A stretch of 64,000 bases of DNA from Paracoccus sp. (in: a-proteobacteria). Lineage in GTDB: Bacteria; Pseudomonadota; Alphaproteobacteria; Rhodobacterales; Rhodobacteraceae. The DNA lies in contig JAUNTZ010000005.1 in NCBI GenBank assembly GCA_030538425.1, forward strand, positions 28,886-92,885. The letters run 5' to 3'. How positions within the stretch are numbered: position 1 is the stretch's first letter; the number at the start of each line of letters is the position of its first letter. Below, piece after piece: positions 45,004 through 52,832 of this stretch. Under the pieces are notes generated by a model. That model was not told the origin of the DNA, searched no databases, and worked only from the letters and a program-made list of their open reading frames with translations. A program made the translations under genes and the position numbers.

Positions 45004-45744
45004 ATGAAAAAACTGCTGACCATGACCGCCGCCGCTGCCTTGCTTGCGGGTTCGGCCTTTGCGCAAGACACCGTGCGCATCGGGTCCGAGGGCGCTTACC
45101 CTCCCTATAACTTCATCAATGATGCGGGTGAGCTGGCCGGGTTTGAGCGTGAGCTGGGCGATGAGATCTGCCGCCGCGCGGAACTGACCTGCACCTGGGT
45201 TCTGAACGACTGGGATTCGATCATCCCGAACCTGACCGGCGGCAATTACGATGTCATCATGGCCGGCATGAACATCAATGAAGAACGCAAGCAGGTCATC
45301 AGCTTTACCCAGGCCTACACCCCCGCGCTGCCCTCGGCCTATGCCGCGCTGAGCGCGGACGCCAATGTCGGTGACGGCGCGGTCGTCTCGGCGCAGACCA
45401 ACACCATTCAGGCGGCCTATGTCGCCGATTCCGAGGCCACCTTGCTGGAATATGCGCTGCCGGATGAGACCGTCGCCGCCGTCCGCAATGGTGAGGCCGA
45501 CGCGGTTTTCGCCGACAAGGACTTTCTGGTCGGCGCGGTTGAGGAATCGGGCGGGCAACTGGTCTGGGTGGACGGCTTCGACACCGTGGCGCTTGGCGAA
45601 GGCATCGGCGCGGGCATCCGCCAGTCCGACACTGAATTGCTGGCCAAATTCGACGATGCGCTCAGCGCGATGAAAGAGGACGGCTCGCTGAACGAATTGC
45701 TGGTCAAGTGGTTCGGCGATGAGGTCGAGCAGTTCCAAAACTGA
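45004..45744 (+). CDS. Periplasmic solute-binding protein, family 3
   Basis: This 246-residue protein has a classic signal peptide (MKKLLTMTAA..., cleavage after AFA at 20). It then has the family-3 opening RIGSEGAYPPYNFINDAGELAGFERELGDEICRRA and DWDSIIPNLTGGNYDVIMAGM. Cysteines at CRRAELTCTW may pair. It delivers ligand to the two permeases. A hairpin with a short T-run after the gene should make the binding protein more abundant than the permeases. The ligand is not predictable; lysine/arginine/ornithine or polyamine-like amines are plausible. Confidence 0.9.
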   Translation: MKKLLTMTAAAALLAGSAFAQDTVRIGSEGAYPPYNFINDAGELAGFERELGDEICRRAELTCTWVLNDWDSIIPNLTGGNYDVIMAGMNINEERKQVISFTQAYTPALPSAYAALSADANVGDGAVVSAQTNTIQAAYVADSEATLLEYALPDETVAAVRNGEADAVFADKDFLVGAVEESGGQLVWVDGFDTVALGEGIGAGIRQSDTELLAKFDDALSAMKEDGSLNELLVKWFGDEVEQFQN

Positions 45745-45761
45745 TCTGCGAATGACTGACT

Positions 45762-45792
45762 GGCCGCCCGCGCCCCTGCGTGGGCGGCCTTT
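45762..45792 (+). terminator. Intra-operon hairpin after the binding-protein gene
   Basis: An 8-bp stem GGCCGCCC/GGGCGGCC with a 12-nt loop and a TTT tail lies between the binding-protein and first permease genes. It is likely a partial terminator or mRNA-stabilising structure. Confidence 0.65.
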
Positions 45793-45806
45793 GACGAAAG
45801 CCCGCC

Positions 45807-46685
45807 ATGTTCGCCCAATGCGCCGACCCCTCTAGCCTTGAAGGGCTTGCCTGGATGATGTGTTACCTCACATCGGGCAAGCATATGCTGTTTTATGGCT
45901 CGTTCCTGACGGTGCTGATGGTGCTGGCGATCACCGCGCCGCTGGCGCTGCTGATGGGGTTTGGCGGGGCGATGGCGGCGCGCTCGGACGTGGCGCCGCT
46001 GCGCTGGCTGGGCAAGGGCTATACCGCGATGGTGCGCGGCGTGCCCGATATCGTGTTCTTTCTGTTCGTGCCCATCGCGCTGGATCAGGGGCTGGAATAT
46101 CTGCTCAGCCGGGTGGTCTGCGATGGCTCGGTTCCGGTGCGGCAGGGCGCGGAATTCGTGGTCTGCGCCGCCGCCAAGCTGCCGCCGAACAACGCCGCCG
46201 CATGGGTGCATAACCTTTACGGCATCGGTCTGGCGATCGTGGCCTTTGCGCTGGTCTTTGGCGCTTTTGCCGCCAATGTGCTTTACGGCGCGATGCAGGC
46301 CGTGCCGCGCGCGCAGCTGGAAACCGCCGCCGCCTACGGGATGAGCCAGCGGCAGATCTCGCGCCGGGTGCTGGTGCCGCAAATGTGGAGCTATGCGCTG
46401 CCGGGGCTGTCGAACCTGTGGATGATCCTGATCAAGGCCACGCCGCTGCTGTTCATCCTTGGCGTGCAGGACATCGTTTATTGGGCGCGTGAGCTGGGCG
46501 GTTCCAAGACCTCGCATTACGAATATCCGCATCCTGACTGGCGGATCTGGTATTTTCTGGGCCTGCTGGTCTTTTACCTGCTGATGACCACCCTGTCGGA
46601 ACAGGTGCTGGACCGGCTGCGGGCGCGGTTCTCACGCGGGCAGGCGACGCTGGCGGGCGAGCAGATGCGAAAGGCCGCCGCATGA
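45807..46685 (+). CDS. Polar amino acid ABC transporter, permease (HisQ/HisM-like)
   Basis: This 292-residue protein has about five to six membrane helices. It carries the EAA-type loop near AVPRAQLETAAAYGMSQRQISRRVLVPQ, which contacts the ATPase. A 50-residue insertion between the second and third helices (RVVCDGSVPV to KLPPNNAAAWVHN) is longer than usual for this family and contains two cysteines. It overlaps the second permease gene by 4 bp. Confidence 0.88.
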   Translation: MFAQCADPSSLEGLAWMMCYLTSGKHMLFYGSFLTVLMVLAITAPLALLMGFGGAMAARSDVAPLRWLGKGYTAMVRGVPDIVFFLFVPIALDQGLEYLLSRVVCDGSVPVRQGAEFVVCAAAKLPPNNAAAWVHNLYGIGLAIVAFALVFGAFAANVLYGAMQAVPRAQLETAAAYGMSQRQISRRVLVPQMWSYALPGLSNLWMILIKATPLLFILGVQDIVYWARELGGSKTSHYEYPHPDWRIWYFLGLLVFYLLMTTLSEQVLDRLRARFSRGQATLAGEQMRKAAA

Positions 46686-47512
46686 GCTTCCCCTGCGCCG
46701 AGACGATCAACGCCTATCTGCTGCGCTCAATCGGGCGGGGTGAGCGGATGCTGCCCCGCGCCGATATCGACATTTGCGATCAGGTTGTGCTGATCGGCTC
46801 GGGCCTGATCTGGAACGTCTATTTCGCGGTGCTGGCGCTGGCGGTGGGCTTTGTCATTGCGAACGGGCTGGCGCTGGCCAAGGCATCCGAGAACCCGCTG
46901 CTGCGCCGCCCCGCTGCGGGTTTCGTGTTCTTTTTCCGTGGCACGCCGCTGTTTATCCAGTTCTTCTTTGCCTATGAGCTGTTCGTGATGCTGCCCCGCG
47001 CAGGCATTGAGATCATGGGCATCACCGTCCAGACCGGCCTGATGACAAAGGCTTGGGCGGGCGCGCTGGTGGTGCTGATCCTGAACACCGCCGCCTATTC
47101 GGCCGAGATCTTTTACGGCGCGCTGCGTTCCGTGCCAAAGGGTGATCTGGAGGCCGCCGATGCTTACGGCATGACCGGCTGGCGCAGGTTCCGGCGGATC
47201 ACATGGCCCACCATGATGCGGCTGGGCTGGCCCGCCTATACGAATGAGGCGATCTTTCTGTTCCACGCCACCACGCTGGTGTTCTTTTCGGGCTTTCCGG
47301 CCTTTGCCCAACAGGGCGACGCGCTTTATTACGCGAAGTATTTTGCGGAACGGACCTATAACCCCTTTGTCGCCTATCCGATTGCGGCGGTCTATTTCAT
47401 CCTGCTCACGCTGCTGCTGATCGGGCTGTTCTCGGCCGTGAACCGGCGGCTGAACCGCCATTTGCCCGGCTCGGTGCGCAGGCTGCGCTATCGGCCCCAA
47501 CTGATCAGGTGA
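46682..47512 (+). CDS. Polar amino acid ABC transporter, second permease
   Basis: This 276-residue permease has the partner EAA loop SVPKGDLEAADAYGMTGWRRFRRITWP and a FFFRGTPLFIQFFFAYE segment typical of HisM/ArtM proteins. Its ATG overlaps the stop of the first permease (ATGA). Its stop is 3 bp before the glutamine synthetase-like gene, so all are cotranscribed. Confidence 0.9.
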   Translation: MSFPCAETINAYLLRSIGRGERMLPRADIDICDQVVLIGSGLIWNVYFAVLALAVGFVIANGLALAKASENPLLRRPAAGFVFFFRGTPLFIQFFFAYELFVMLPRAGIEIMGITVQTGLMTKAWAGALVVLILNTAAYSAEIFYGALRSVPKGDLEAADAYGMTGWRRFRRITWPTMMRLGWPAYTNEAIFLFHATTLVFFSGFPAFAQQGDALYYAKYFAERTYNPFVAYPIAAVYFILLTLLLIGLFSAVNRRLNRHLPGSVRRLRYRPQLIR

Positions 47513-47515
47513 GAT

Positions 47516-48847
47516 ATGGACTGGCTGCGAGAACATCCCGAAGTGCGCACGGTGCGGGTCGCGGCCCCCGATCTCAACGGCGTGGCACGCGGCAAGCGGG
47601 TGCCGGTGCGCTTTGCCCAAAAGCTTTTGACCGAGGGCACCAAGTTTCCCTATTCGGTCCTAAACATGGACATCTGGGGCGAGGATATCGAAGACAGCCC
47701 ACTGGTCTTTGAATCCGGCGACCCGGACGGGCTCTTGATGCCGACGGAACGCGGCTTTCTGCCGATGCCATGGCTGGACGCGCCCACCGCGCTGTTGCCG
47801 ATCTGGATGTTCCACCCCGACGGGCGCCCTTATGATGGCTGCCCGCGTCAGGCGCTGGCCCGCGTCGTCGACCGCTACAAGGCGGCGGGCCTGACCCCGG
47901 TTGTCGCGACCGAGCTGGAATTCTTTGTGATCGACGACAGCGGCAAGACCCTGCGTGTCCCGCCCAGCCCGCGTTCAGGCAAGCGCCGCACCGGGGCCGA
48001 GACGCTGAGCCTGCGCGCGCTTGACGCCTTCGACAATTTCTTCACCCGGCTTTATGACGCATGTGAGGAAATGGACATCCCCGCTGATACCGCGATTTCA
48101 GAGGCCGCCCTGGGCCAGTTTGAGATCAACCTGATGCATCAGGCTGACCCGCTGAAGGCCGCAGATGACACATGGCTGTTCAAGATGCTGACCAAGGGCA
48201 TCGCCCGCCAGTTCGGCTTTGCCGCCAGCTTCATGGCGAAACCTTATGATATCTGGTCCGGCTCGGGGATGCATATGCATTTCTCGGTTCTGGATGCCCA
48301 AGGCCGCAACGTGTTCGATGACGGCTCCGAGCGCGGCTCGGACGTGCTGCGCCACGCGGTTGCGGGTTGCCTTTCGGCGATGCCCGGCTCAACGCTTGTT
48401 TTCGCGCCGCATGAGAACAGCTATGACCGGCTGGTTCCGAATGCCCATGCGCCGACCGGCATCGGCTGGGCCTATGAGAACCGCACGGCGGCGATCCGCA
48501 TCCCCGCATCCGGCCCCAAGGCCCGCCGGATCGAGCATCGCGTGGCGGGCGGCGACGTGAACCCCTATCTGATGATTGCCGCCATCCTTGGCGCCGCGCT
48601 CAACGGGATCGAGGACCGCGCCGAGCCGCCGCCCGCCTTTGAGGGCAACGCCTATGACAAGAACCTGGCGCAGCTGCCGGGCGACTGGTCAGCGGCCATC
48701 GACGCCTTTGCAGGTTGCGCCCAGATCAAGCGCATCTTCCCGCAGCACCTGATCGACAATCTGGTGATGACCAAGCGGCAAGAGCTGCATTATATGTCTG
48801 AGCTGTCCGATGAGGAGACGGTCGAGCTGTATCTGGATACGGTATAG
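47516..48847 (+). CDS. Second glutamine synthetase-family ligase (GlnT/PuuA-like)
   Basis: This 443-residue GS-fold ligase has VVATELEFFVIDD, EAALGQFEINLMH, SGMHMHFSVL, the ENRTAAIRIPASGPKARRIEHR active-site block and GGDVNPYLMIAA. Residues such as the PGDWSAAIDAF end region place it with gamma-glutamyl-amine ligases. It is coupled to an amino acid ABC transporter and lies opposite a second PuuA-like gene, giving two paralogues with perhaps different amines. Its last codons (ELYLDTV) are the first unit of a degenerate tandem repeat that runs past the stop. Confidence 0.85.
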   Translation: MDWLREHPEVRTVRVAAPDLNGVARGKRVPVRFAQKLLTEGTKFPYSVLNMDIWGEDIEDSPLVFESGDPDGLLMPTERGFLPMPWLDAPTALLPIWMFHPDGRPYDGCPRQALARVVDRYKAAGLTPVVATELEFFVIDDSGKTLRVPPSPRSGKRRTGAETLSLRALDAFDNFFTRLYDACEEMDIPADTAISEAALGQFEINLMHQADPLKAADDTWLFKMLTKGIARQFGFAASFMAKPYDIWSGSGMHMHFSVLDAQGRNVFDDGSERGSDVLRHAVAGCLSAMPGSTLVFAPHENSYDRLVPNAHAPTGIGWAYENRTAAIRIPASGPKARRIEHRVAGGDVNPYLMIAAILGAALNGIEDRAEPPPAFEGNAYDKNLAQLPGDWSAAIDAFAGCAQIKRIFPQHLIDNLVMTKRQELHYMSELSDEETVELYLDTV

Positions 48848-49010
48848 CGGTTGGAAGCCGCGCGGACCGCGTTCGCGGCCGTCCTTGTCCGTGGCTGTAT
48901 CGAGATAGGGTGCAGCGGGTGGAGGCAACGCGGACTGCGCGCTTGCGACCGTCCTCGTCCGTGGCTGTATCTGGATAGGGTGCAGCGGCTGGAGGCCATG
49001 GCGCTGCCAC
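48827..49010 (+). repeat. Degenerate tandem repeat starting in the 3' end of the GS-like gene
   Basis: Three units begin CTGTATCTGGATA/CTGTATCGAGATA at 48827, 48895 and 48965 (periods 68 and 70). The first includes the last seven codons and stop of the GS-like gene. In the later units the TAG position reads CAG. The third unit is incomplete. Units 1 and 2 share the flanking GCGGACxGCG and ACCGTCCTxGTCCGTGG blocks. The rest of the gap to 49091 shows no gene. Confidence 0.85.
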
Positions 49011-49091
49011 GGTTCGGCGCATCTGTCAGGCCGAGCTTGAAATTCACGTCGCGCTATGCTCAAGGGCTCGGGGCTTCCCGCGTCCTGAGCA

Positions 49092-49553
49092 TCACCCTTC
49101 GGATGATGGCATCCCTGCGATCACCCGCTGGCGGATCAGGCCGGAATCGCGGTCATTGATGCCCAGCAGACCCGCCACCAGCCGGATCAGCGCCTCTTCA
49201 TCGGCACCGCGATCCCCGTCGGCATAGGCGATCTCCCACAACGCGGCCAGAACGCCCGAGCGGTCCTCCAGCGCAATTCGATCCTTGATCTGGCGGGTAA
49301 AGCGGACCGTGTCGGGGGCGTTTGCCTCAACCTGCTCAGCCTCGGCGCGTTGAGCCGCCGCCTCGGCCATGCTCAGCCCATGAAGCCGCGCAAGAACCAT
49401 GTCGATGCGGGTCTGTTCGGCCTGACTATAATGATCATCAGCCCGCGCGACCCGCACCAACAGCGCGGCAACAGCGATATCGGCATCCTCGCGCGACAGG
49501 GTTTCGGCGGAGGGCTGGGTGCCAAACAGATGCGACATGATCGAGTTAAACAT
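49092..49553 (-). CDS. TerB-like (tellurite-resistance/COG4103) protein
   Basis: This 153-residue helical protein has the TerB pattern VAVAALLVRVARADDHYSQAEQTRIDMVL in its first half and LAALWEIAYADGDRGADEEALIRLVAGLLGI in its second. Paired acidic residues may bind metal. Despite the family name, resistance is not implied. I use the start at 49553 (MFNSIMSHLFG); 49538 is a possible alternative. It stands alone between repeat-rich stretches. Confidence 0.75.
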   Translation of the reverse strand: MFNSIMSHLFGTQPSAETLSREDADIAVAALLVRVARADDHYSQAEQTRIDMVLARLHGLSMAEAAAQRAEAEQVEANAPDTVRFTRQIKDRIALEDRSGVLAALWEIAYADGDRGADEEALIRLVAGLLGINDRDSGLIRQRVIAGMPSSEG

Positions 49554-49631
49554 GCGGTTGATATAGGCCGCCTGCGGCGCGGGGCAAGGGGCTTTGCACG
49601 GGGGCAGACGCATTGCCTCGGGTGGCGGCCT

Positions 49632-49760
49632 CTAGCCGACCCTACCCTCGACGATCACCAGATCGGCCATCGAGACCGGCACGCGCAGCGCCGTTGCGGC
49701 CTGATATTCGGGCGAGTGATAGCGGGCCCGTGCATCGTGGGGATTGGCGAACTCTATCAT
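49632..49760 (-). pseudogene. 5'-truncated copy of the DUF1330 gene
   Basis: This segment aligns with the 3' third of the DUF1330 gene at 49819-50112, with a constant 187-bp offset and no gaps. The copy is an open frame of about 42 codons ending in TAG (MIEFANPHDARARYHS... to VIVEGRVG). The first 54 or so codons of the parent are missing. It differs from the parent at scattered positions but keeps the core YHSPEYQAA and VSMADLVIVEG unchanged. Confidence 0.85.
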
Positions 49761-49818
49761 CAACGCGAAGGCAAGGGCTACAGATGCATTCCCCCATGCG
49801 GCGGACGGCGGCGGGCCC

Positions 49819-50112
49819 CTAGCCGTCCCAGCCCTCGACGATCACCAGATCAGCCATCGAGACCGGCGCGCGAAGCGCCTTTGCGGCCTGATATTCGGGC
49901 GAGTGATAGCAGGCCTGCGCATCGTCGAGATTGGCGAACTCGATCACCACGGCGCGGGGCCGGGCTTTGCCCTCGACCACCTCTTGCGGGCCGCCGCGGA
50001 CCAGAAAACGCGCGCCATATTTTTCAAATGCGGCGGCATTGGCCTCGCGGTAGCGGGCATAGGCGGCGGGGTCATCGACGCTGATATGGCCGATCCAATA
50101 GGCTTTGGTCAT
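49819..50112 (-). CDS. DUF1330 family protein
   Basis: This 97-residue dimeric alpha-beta barrel protein of DUF1330 type (TKAYWIGHISVDDPAAYARYREAN, then AVVIEFANLDDAQACYHSPEYQAA) is related to the EthD/Dabb superfamily. The function is unknown. Its start codon overlaps the stop of a 21-codon reading frame with a strong ribosome-binding site, suggesting translational coupling. A partial copy of its 3' end lies directly downstream. Confidence 0.85.
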   Translation of the reverse strand: MTKAYWIGHISVDDPAAYARYREANAAAFEKYGARFLVRGGPQEVVEGKARPRAVVIEFANLDDAQACYHSPEYQAAKALRAPVSMADLVIVEGWDG

Positions 50113-50174
50113 TGCGTGTCCTTGGGGGCGACAGGGGCTGCGTGATCTTGCGCCTTCGCCAGAGAGTGGCCCAT
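50109..50174 (-). CDS. Possible 21-residue leader peptide coupled to the DUF1330 gene
   Basis: On the minus strand, CACAGGAGGCGCA precedes an ATG at 50174. The frame MGHSLAKAQDHAAP... ends in a TGA that overlaps the ATG of the DUF1330 gene. The DUF1330 start itself has no good ribosome-binding site, so reinitiation from this peptide may be how it is translated. The peptide is too short to judge by homology. Confidence 0.45.
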   Translation of the reverse strand: MGHSLAKAQDHAAPVAPKDTQ

Positions 50175-50290
50175 TGCGCCTCCTGTGACAAGCGCCGCTG
50201 CCACCGGCGCCGTGTCTTGATCTGACAATCGCCCTGCGTCAGGCGCGGTGCCTTGATCCGTCCGCAGGCTATGCCCCGCAGACGGCCCGC

Positions 50291-50556
50291 GCGCGGCGCA
50301 TGGTCAGGGGGCGGGCGGCAATGGCGGCCCCGCGACTGGGTCGCGCCCCAAGTGCAACAGGGGGGCACCCGCGCGCGGCGCATGATTAGGGGCGTTCGGC
50401 AATGGCGGCCCTGCGACTGGGCCGCGCCCCGAGCGCAACAAGGGGGCACCCGCGCGGCGCTTGATCAGGGGGCGGGCGGAAAGGGTGGCCCGGCGCATGG
50501 GCCGCGCCCCATGCACAACAAAGGGCCGCCGGCGCGCCGCGTAATCAGCCCCCGGC
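50291..50556 (-). repeat. Tandem array of about 80-bp hairpin-containing units downstream of ppk2
   Basis: Units start with GCGCGGCGC-like cores at 50291, 50373, 50452 and 50532 (spacings 82, 79 and 80 bp); the last is partial. Each complete unit contains a GGGCGCG...CGCGGGGCC-type hairpin and a GCGGGTGCCCCC block on the minus strand. The units are imperfect copies. The array begins about 12-25 bp past the ppk2 stop. The adjoining 50175-50290 is GC-rich non-coding sequence with smaller palindromes and no gene. Confidence 0.85.
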
Positions 50557-50567
50557 GTTTCTTCGCC

Positions 50568-51473
50568 TCAATATTTCTGCGGCACATAGAGGTCGCGCGG
50601 CAGGACCTCGCGTTCGTAATCGGGGTTGAACACGCGGTCGGGCAATTCGACATCGTCATGCGGCACCTCGGTATAGGGCATGATCGACAGCAGATGCGCC
50701 ATGCAGTTCAGGCGCGCGCGCTTCTTGTCATTGCCCGGCACGATATACCAGGGCGCCTCGGCAATGTTCGTGCGCTCGAACATTTCCTCCTTGGCCTTGG
50801 TATAGGCCTCCCATCGGATCCGCGATTGCAGGTCCATCGGCGACAGCTTCCACTGTTTGAGAGGGTCGTGGATGCGGATCAGGAATCGCATCTGCTGTTC
50901 TTCATCGGTGATCGAGAACCAGTATTTCACCAACCGGATGCCCGAGCGCACCAGCATCCGCTCAAATTCCGGCACGTCGTCAAAAAACTGGCGGACCTGA
51001 TTTTCGTCGGCAAAGCCCATCACCCGCTCAACCCCCGCGCGGTTATACCAGCTTCGGTCGAACAAGACGATCTCACCGCCCGCGGGCAGGTGGGGGACGT
51101 AGCGCTGGAAATACCATTGCGTCTTTTCACGGTCCGAGGGCGCGGGCAGGGCAACGACGCGGGCCACGCGCGGGTTCAGGCGTTGGGTGATGCGCTTGAT
51201 CGCGCCGCCCTTGCCCGCGGAATCGCGTCCCTCAAAGATCACGACGACCTTTTCCTTGTAATGGCTGACCCAGTCCTGAAGCTTGATCAGCTCAGACTGA
51301 AGGCGCAGCAATTCCTGAAAATAGGTCTTGCGGTCGATCTGGTCGGGATGCTGGTCGCGATAGATCTGCTTGATCTGCTGGCTGAGGATGGCGTCCTCCA
51401 GCTCAATCTCGAAATCTTCGTCCAGCGTGTCCTGCAACTCGGCCTGAAGCCAGTCTTTGGGGTCGTCCTGCAT
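50568..51473 (-). CDS. ppk2: Polyphosphate kinase 2 (PPK2 family)
   Basis: This 301-residue enzyme transfers phosphate between polyphosphate and nucleotides. It shows Walker A-like FEGRDSAGKGG (80-90), the lid region RVVALPAPSDREKTQWYFQRY and the Walker B region LFDRSWYNRAGVERVMGF. The usual C-terminal EAPWYIVPGNDKKRARLN is also present. This single-domain form resembles class I PPK2, which makes NTPs from NDPs. The start at 51473 (MQDDPKDW) has GGGAGGCACC directly upstream; an in-frame ATG at 51527 is less likely. Confidence 0.93.
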   Translation of the reverse strand: MQDDPKDWLQAELQDTLDEDFEIELEDAILSQQIKQIYRDQHPDQIDRKTYFQELLRLQSELIKLQDWVSHYKEKVVVIFEGRDSAGKGGAIKRITQRLNPRVARVVALPAPSDREKTQWYFQRYVPHLPAGGEIVLFDRSWYNRAGVERVMGFADENQVRQFFDDVPEFERMLVRSGIRLVKYWFSITDEEQQMRFLIRIHDPLKQWKLSPMDLQSRIRWEAYTKAKEEMFERTNIAEAPWYIVPGNDKKRARLNCMAHLLSIMPYTEVPHDDVELPDRVFNPDYEREVLPRDLYVPQKY

Positions 51474-51562
51474 GGTGCCTCCCGCGCGTTCTGCGGCCTG
51501 ATTAGCCGCAGAATATGACAGTTTCATAGCTGCTTACGCAGCATCCCCCGCTTTATGCCATA

Positions 51563-52762
51563 TCACGCGACCGATTGCAGCGCCCGGCTTTGCAGATCAG
51601 AAGCCAGCGAGATCAGCACCATCAGCCGAGCGCGGATATCAGCGTGATATTGCGCAAGCTGTTCCATCAGGATCGACAGTTCCGAGCGCCCGGGCATCCG
51701 CCCGCTTTCGATGTCGCCCATGATGCGGATCTGGTCCAGACCGATCATCTTGCGGCGCAATTCGTCGCAGCGATGGCCCAGATCGGCGGTGCGTGCGGCG
51801 ATCTCCTGCAAGCGGGTAATGGCCTCACGTTCATAGCTTTCGGTCAGCCCGCGCATCGTCGCGGCCTCTTGCGCGACGCCGTCGCCGCCGCCGCGCATTT
51901 CGGTCTCAAGCGCATTGGCGCAGGCGGAATAAATCAGCAGAGCCCCGATGCTGAACAGAGCCTCAGATAGCAGGGTGGCCGCATCCGTGCCTTTCCCGCC
52001 ATCCTGGCCCAGACGGCGGAGCGTCTCAAAAATATCGGTCACGGCAAGGCGATAGGTTTCCGACACCGCGCTGACCGGGCCGCCCGATGCCTCAAGCCGG
52101 CCCGCAAGGATGCGCATATTGGTCGGCAGAAGGTGCATCATGTCGAGCACCCCGATCAGGGCGTCCTGTTCCACGGCCAGACGCCGCAGCCCGTCGGAAA
52201 TGCGGTCATGGTGCGACAGGAACGGCACATCGCCGCCCAAGCCGCGCTTGCGCCGTTCAGCGAATTCGGTGCGCAGCGCCTCACACATGAAGGCCTCATA
52301 TGAGGGGAAGCCCATCTCGGCCAGCTTTGCCAGCAGCGCGGTTTCGCTGCCCTCCGGGCTGGTGCCCGCCGCCTCCGCCTCAAGCAAACTGGCATAAAGC
52401 GCCGGGATCTTGGCAAAAAGCGGCCCGATCGGCTTGATCCGCACCGACAGATAGCCGTCACCATTCGGACAAGCCAGCGAAAGCGTCCAGTAATGGCGGC
52501 CATCGGCGGCGCGGTTCTTGACGAAGGCCAGCACCGGCTGACCGGCCCCAAGCCTGCGCCAGAACAGGTGAAACAGCCCCTTCGGCATATCGGGATGGCG
52601 GATGATCTTATGCGGCGCGCCGATCAGCTGATCGGGCGGATAGCCCGAAACGCGCAGGAAAACCGAGTTTCCAGAACGGATCACGCCACGCGAATCGGTG
52701 CGCGAATAGAAAACCTCGGTCGGTTTGAAATCGACCTCATGGTCGTTGGGGGGATGTGTCAT
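51563..52762 (-). CDS. Soluble Aer-type PAS protein without an MCP signalling domain
   Basis: A 399-residue protein. Residues about 12-115 are a PAS domain closely like the FAD-binding PAS of the redox receptor Aer: FYSRTDSRGVIRSGN, VSGYPPDQLIGAPHKIIRHPDMP (51-60 ends this block), and a following FVKNRAADGRHYWTLS. The rest is helical with no membrane segment, no HAMP and no recognisable MCP hairpin. It ends in a helix containing LDQIRIMGDIESGRMPGR. It may sense redox state through a flavin and signal through an unknown helical output. Confidence 0.65.
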   Translation of the reverse strand: MTHPPNDHEVDFKPTEVFYSRTDSRGVIRSGNSVFLRVSGYPPDQLIGAPHKIIRHPDMPKGLFHLFWRRLGAGQPVLAFVKNRAADGRHYWTLSLACPNGDGYLSVRIKPIGPLFAKIPALYASLLEAEAAGTSPEGSETALLAKLAEMGFPSYEAFMCEALRTEFAERRKRGLGGDVPFLSHHDRISDGLRRLAVEQDALIGVLDMMHLLPTNMRILAGRLEASGGPVSAVSETYRLAVTDIFETLRRLGQDGGKGTDAATLLSEALFSIGALLIYSACANALETEMRGGGDGVAQEAATMRGLTESYEREAITRLQEIAARTADLGHRCDELRRKMIGLDQIRIMGDIESGRMPGRSELSILMEQLAQYHADIRARLMVLISLASDLQSRALQSVA

Positions 52763-52832
52763 TCAATGTCGCCCGGTCAGGAATCACCAAGGCGACATTG
52801 GCACGAAACAGTTGATAAACCGTCAACGCGCC

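Noticed and set aside
48689-49063. Minus-strand frame with repeating LHPIQIQPRTRT-like peptides
   Set aside because: The peptide repeat simply reflects the DNA tandem repeat after the GS-like gene; no start signal and overlap with a real gene.
50291-50556. CRISPR array
   Set aside because: Units of about 80 bp repeat along their whole length with no unique spacers and no cas genes nearby.
50253-51518. 421-codon plus-strand frame over the repeat array and ppk2
   Set aside because: Its first part translates the tandem repeats and the rest is antisense to ppk2; there is no ribosome-binding site.
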